NCBI GenBank assembly: GCA_002393835.1 | Contig: DGTW01000132.1 | Coordinates: 866 to 5,875 of the forward strand | Length of the DNA: 5,010 bases | Direction: 5' to 3' | Source: Treponema sp. UBA4326 | Lineage (GTDB): Bacteria; Spirochaetota; Spirochaetia; Treponematales; Treponemataceae | Notes under the pieces: generated by a model | The model's input: the letters and a program-made list of their open reading frames with translations, nothing else | Databases searched by the model: none | Told to the model about the DNA's origin: nothing | Program-made: the position numbers and the translations under genes | Shown: one piece after another, positions 4,844 through 5,010 of the stretch | Position numbering within the stretch: the stretch's first letter is position 1 | Layout of the letters: each line of letters starts with the position of its first letter

Positions 4844-5010
4844 ATGGACGAAGTTACACCAATTTTTGGCGAGAACGTTTTTAATGAGACCGTGATGAAG
4901 GCTCGTTTGCCAAAGGAGACTTTCAAGCAGCTGATGAAAACCATCGAAGGCGGCGAAAAGCTGGACGCATCGGTTGCAACTGTGGTCGCAAATGCTATGA
5001 AAGACTGGGC
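4844..5010 (+). CDS. glnN: Glutamine synthetase type III, N-terminal part (cut by window edge)
   Basis: Fifty-five codons are visible before the window ends. The sequence contains FGENVFN (8-14), [15 protein letters not shown] (20-34) and [14 protein letters not shown] (42-55). This matches the start of GSIII (GlnN) proteins, in which a conserved FG-x-x-VF segment is followed by an L-P motif and an A-x-x-VA-x-AMK-x-WA motif. GSIII makes glutamine from glutamate, ammonia and ATP in the cytoplasm. Family members are about 700 residues, far larger than GlnA types I and II, so most of the gene, including the catalytic core, lies to the right. The start at 4844 has GGAGG five bases upstream; an in-frame ATG four codons earlier overlaps that site and lacks its own. 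The long structured leader suggests post-initiation control. The assignment rests on the N-terminus only. Confidence 0.85.
   Translation, partial: MDEVTPIFGENVFNETVMKARLPKETFKQLMKTIEGGEKLDASVATVVANAMKDW

Noticed and set aside
4756..4944. 62-codon minus-strand open frame antisense to the start of glnN
   Set aside because: It is the shadow of the GC-rich leader and the real glnN reading frame.
1..5010. CRISPR array, tRNA, rRNA or insertion sequence
   Set aside because: No regularly spaced direct repeats, no tRNA- or rRNA-like segment and no transposase frame or terminal inverted repeats were visible.

Overview
The window carries bacterial DNA with moderate G+C genes and AT-rich gaps. The mix of genes suggests a host-associated anaerobe: a type III glutamine synthetase, a PTS-type permease fused to a c-di-GMP phosphodiesterase, and a RelB/DinJ-YoeB toxin-antitoxin pair. 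I lean towards a Treponema-like spirochaete, with a rumen or gut Firmicute as the alternative. No rRNA or other phylogenetic marker is present, so this is inference and not firm.

Layout. (1) Bases 1-1535, plus strand: the last 25 codons of an unidentified gene, whose stop overlaps the start of an amidase-signature hydrolase by one base (TGATG). The two are almost certainly one operon. (2) Bases 1625-3712, plus strand: a 695-residue membrane protein with an N-terminal PTS EIIC (lactose/cellobiose type) domain and a C-terminal EAL domain. The EAL domain keeps every metal and catalytic residue I checked. The gene has a badly placed Shine-Dalgarno and a possible -10 box almost touching the start codon. 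(3) Bases 3799-4319, minus strand: a two-gene toxin-antitoxin operon, with the antitoxin first and the genes overlapping as TGATG. It has its own promoter and a palindromic candidate operator. It converges on the EIIC-EAL gene. (4) Bases 4382-4843: a long non-coding stretch before glnN. It contains a near-consensus sigma-70 promoter pointing right, two terminator-like hairpins separated by a third hairpin, and a GC-rich hairpin-dense segment that ends at the glnN ribosome binding site. (5) Bases 4844-5010, plus strand: the first 55 codons of a type III glutamine synthetase, cut by the window edge.

How it fits together. The EIIC-EAL protein looks like a sugar-responsive membrane sensor, or transporter-derived sensor, that would lower c-di-GMP. 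The only convincing promoter I see for glnN lies upstream of two terminator-like hairpins. Short repeats in that leader can pair in alternative ways, and the ribosome binding site can be hidden in a hairpin. This suggests, without proving it, that nitrogen assimilation here is controlled in the mRNA leader by attenuation and/or translational masking. The EIIC-EAL fusion and the glnN leader are the two most interesting items. I see no CRISPR array, tRNA, rRNA or transposase gene.
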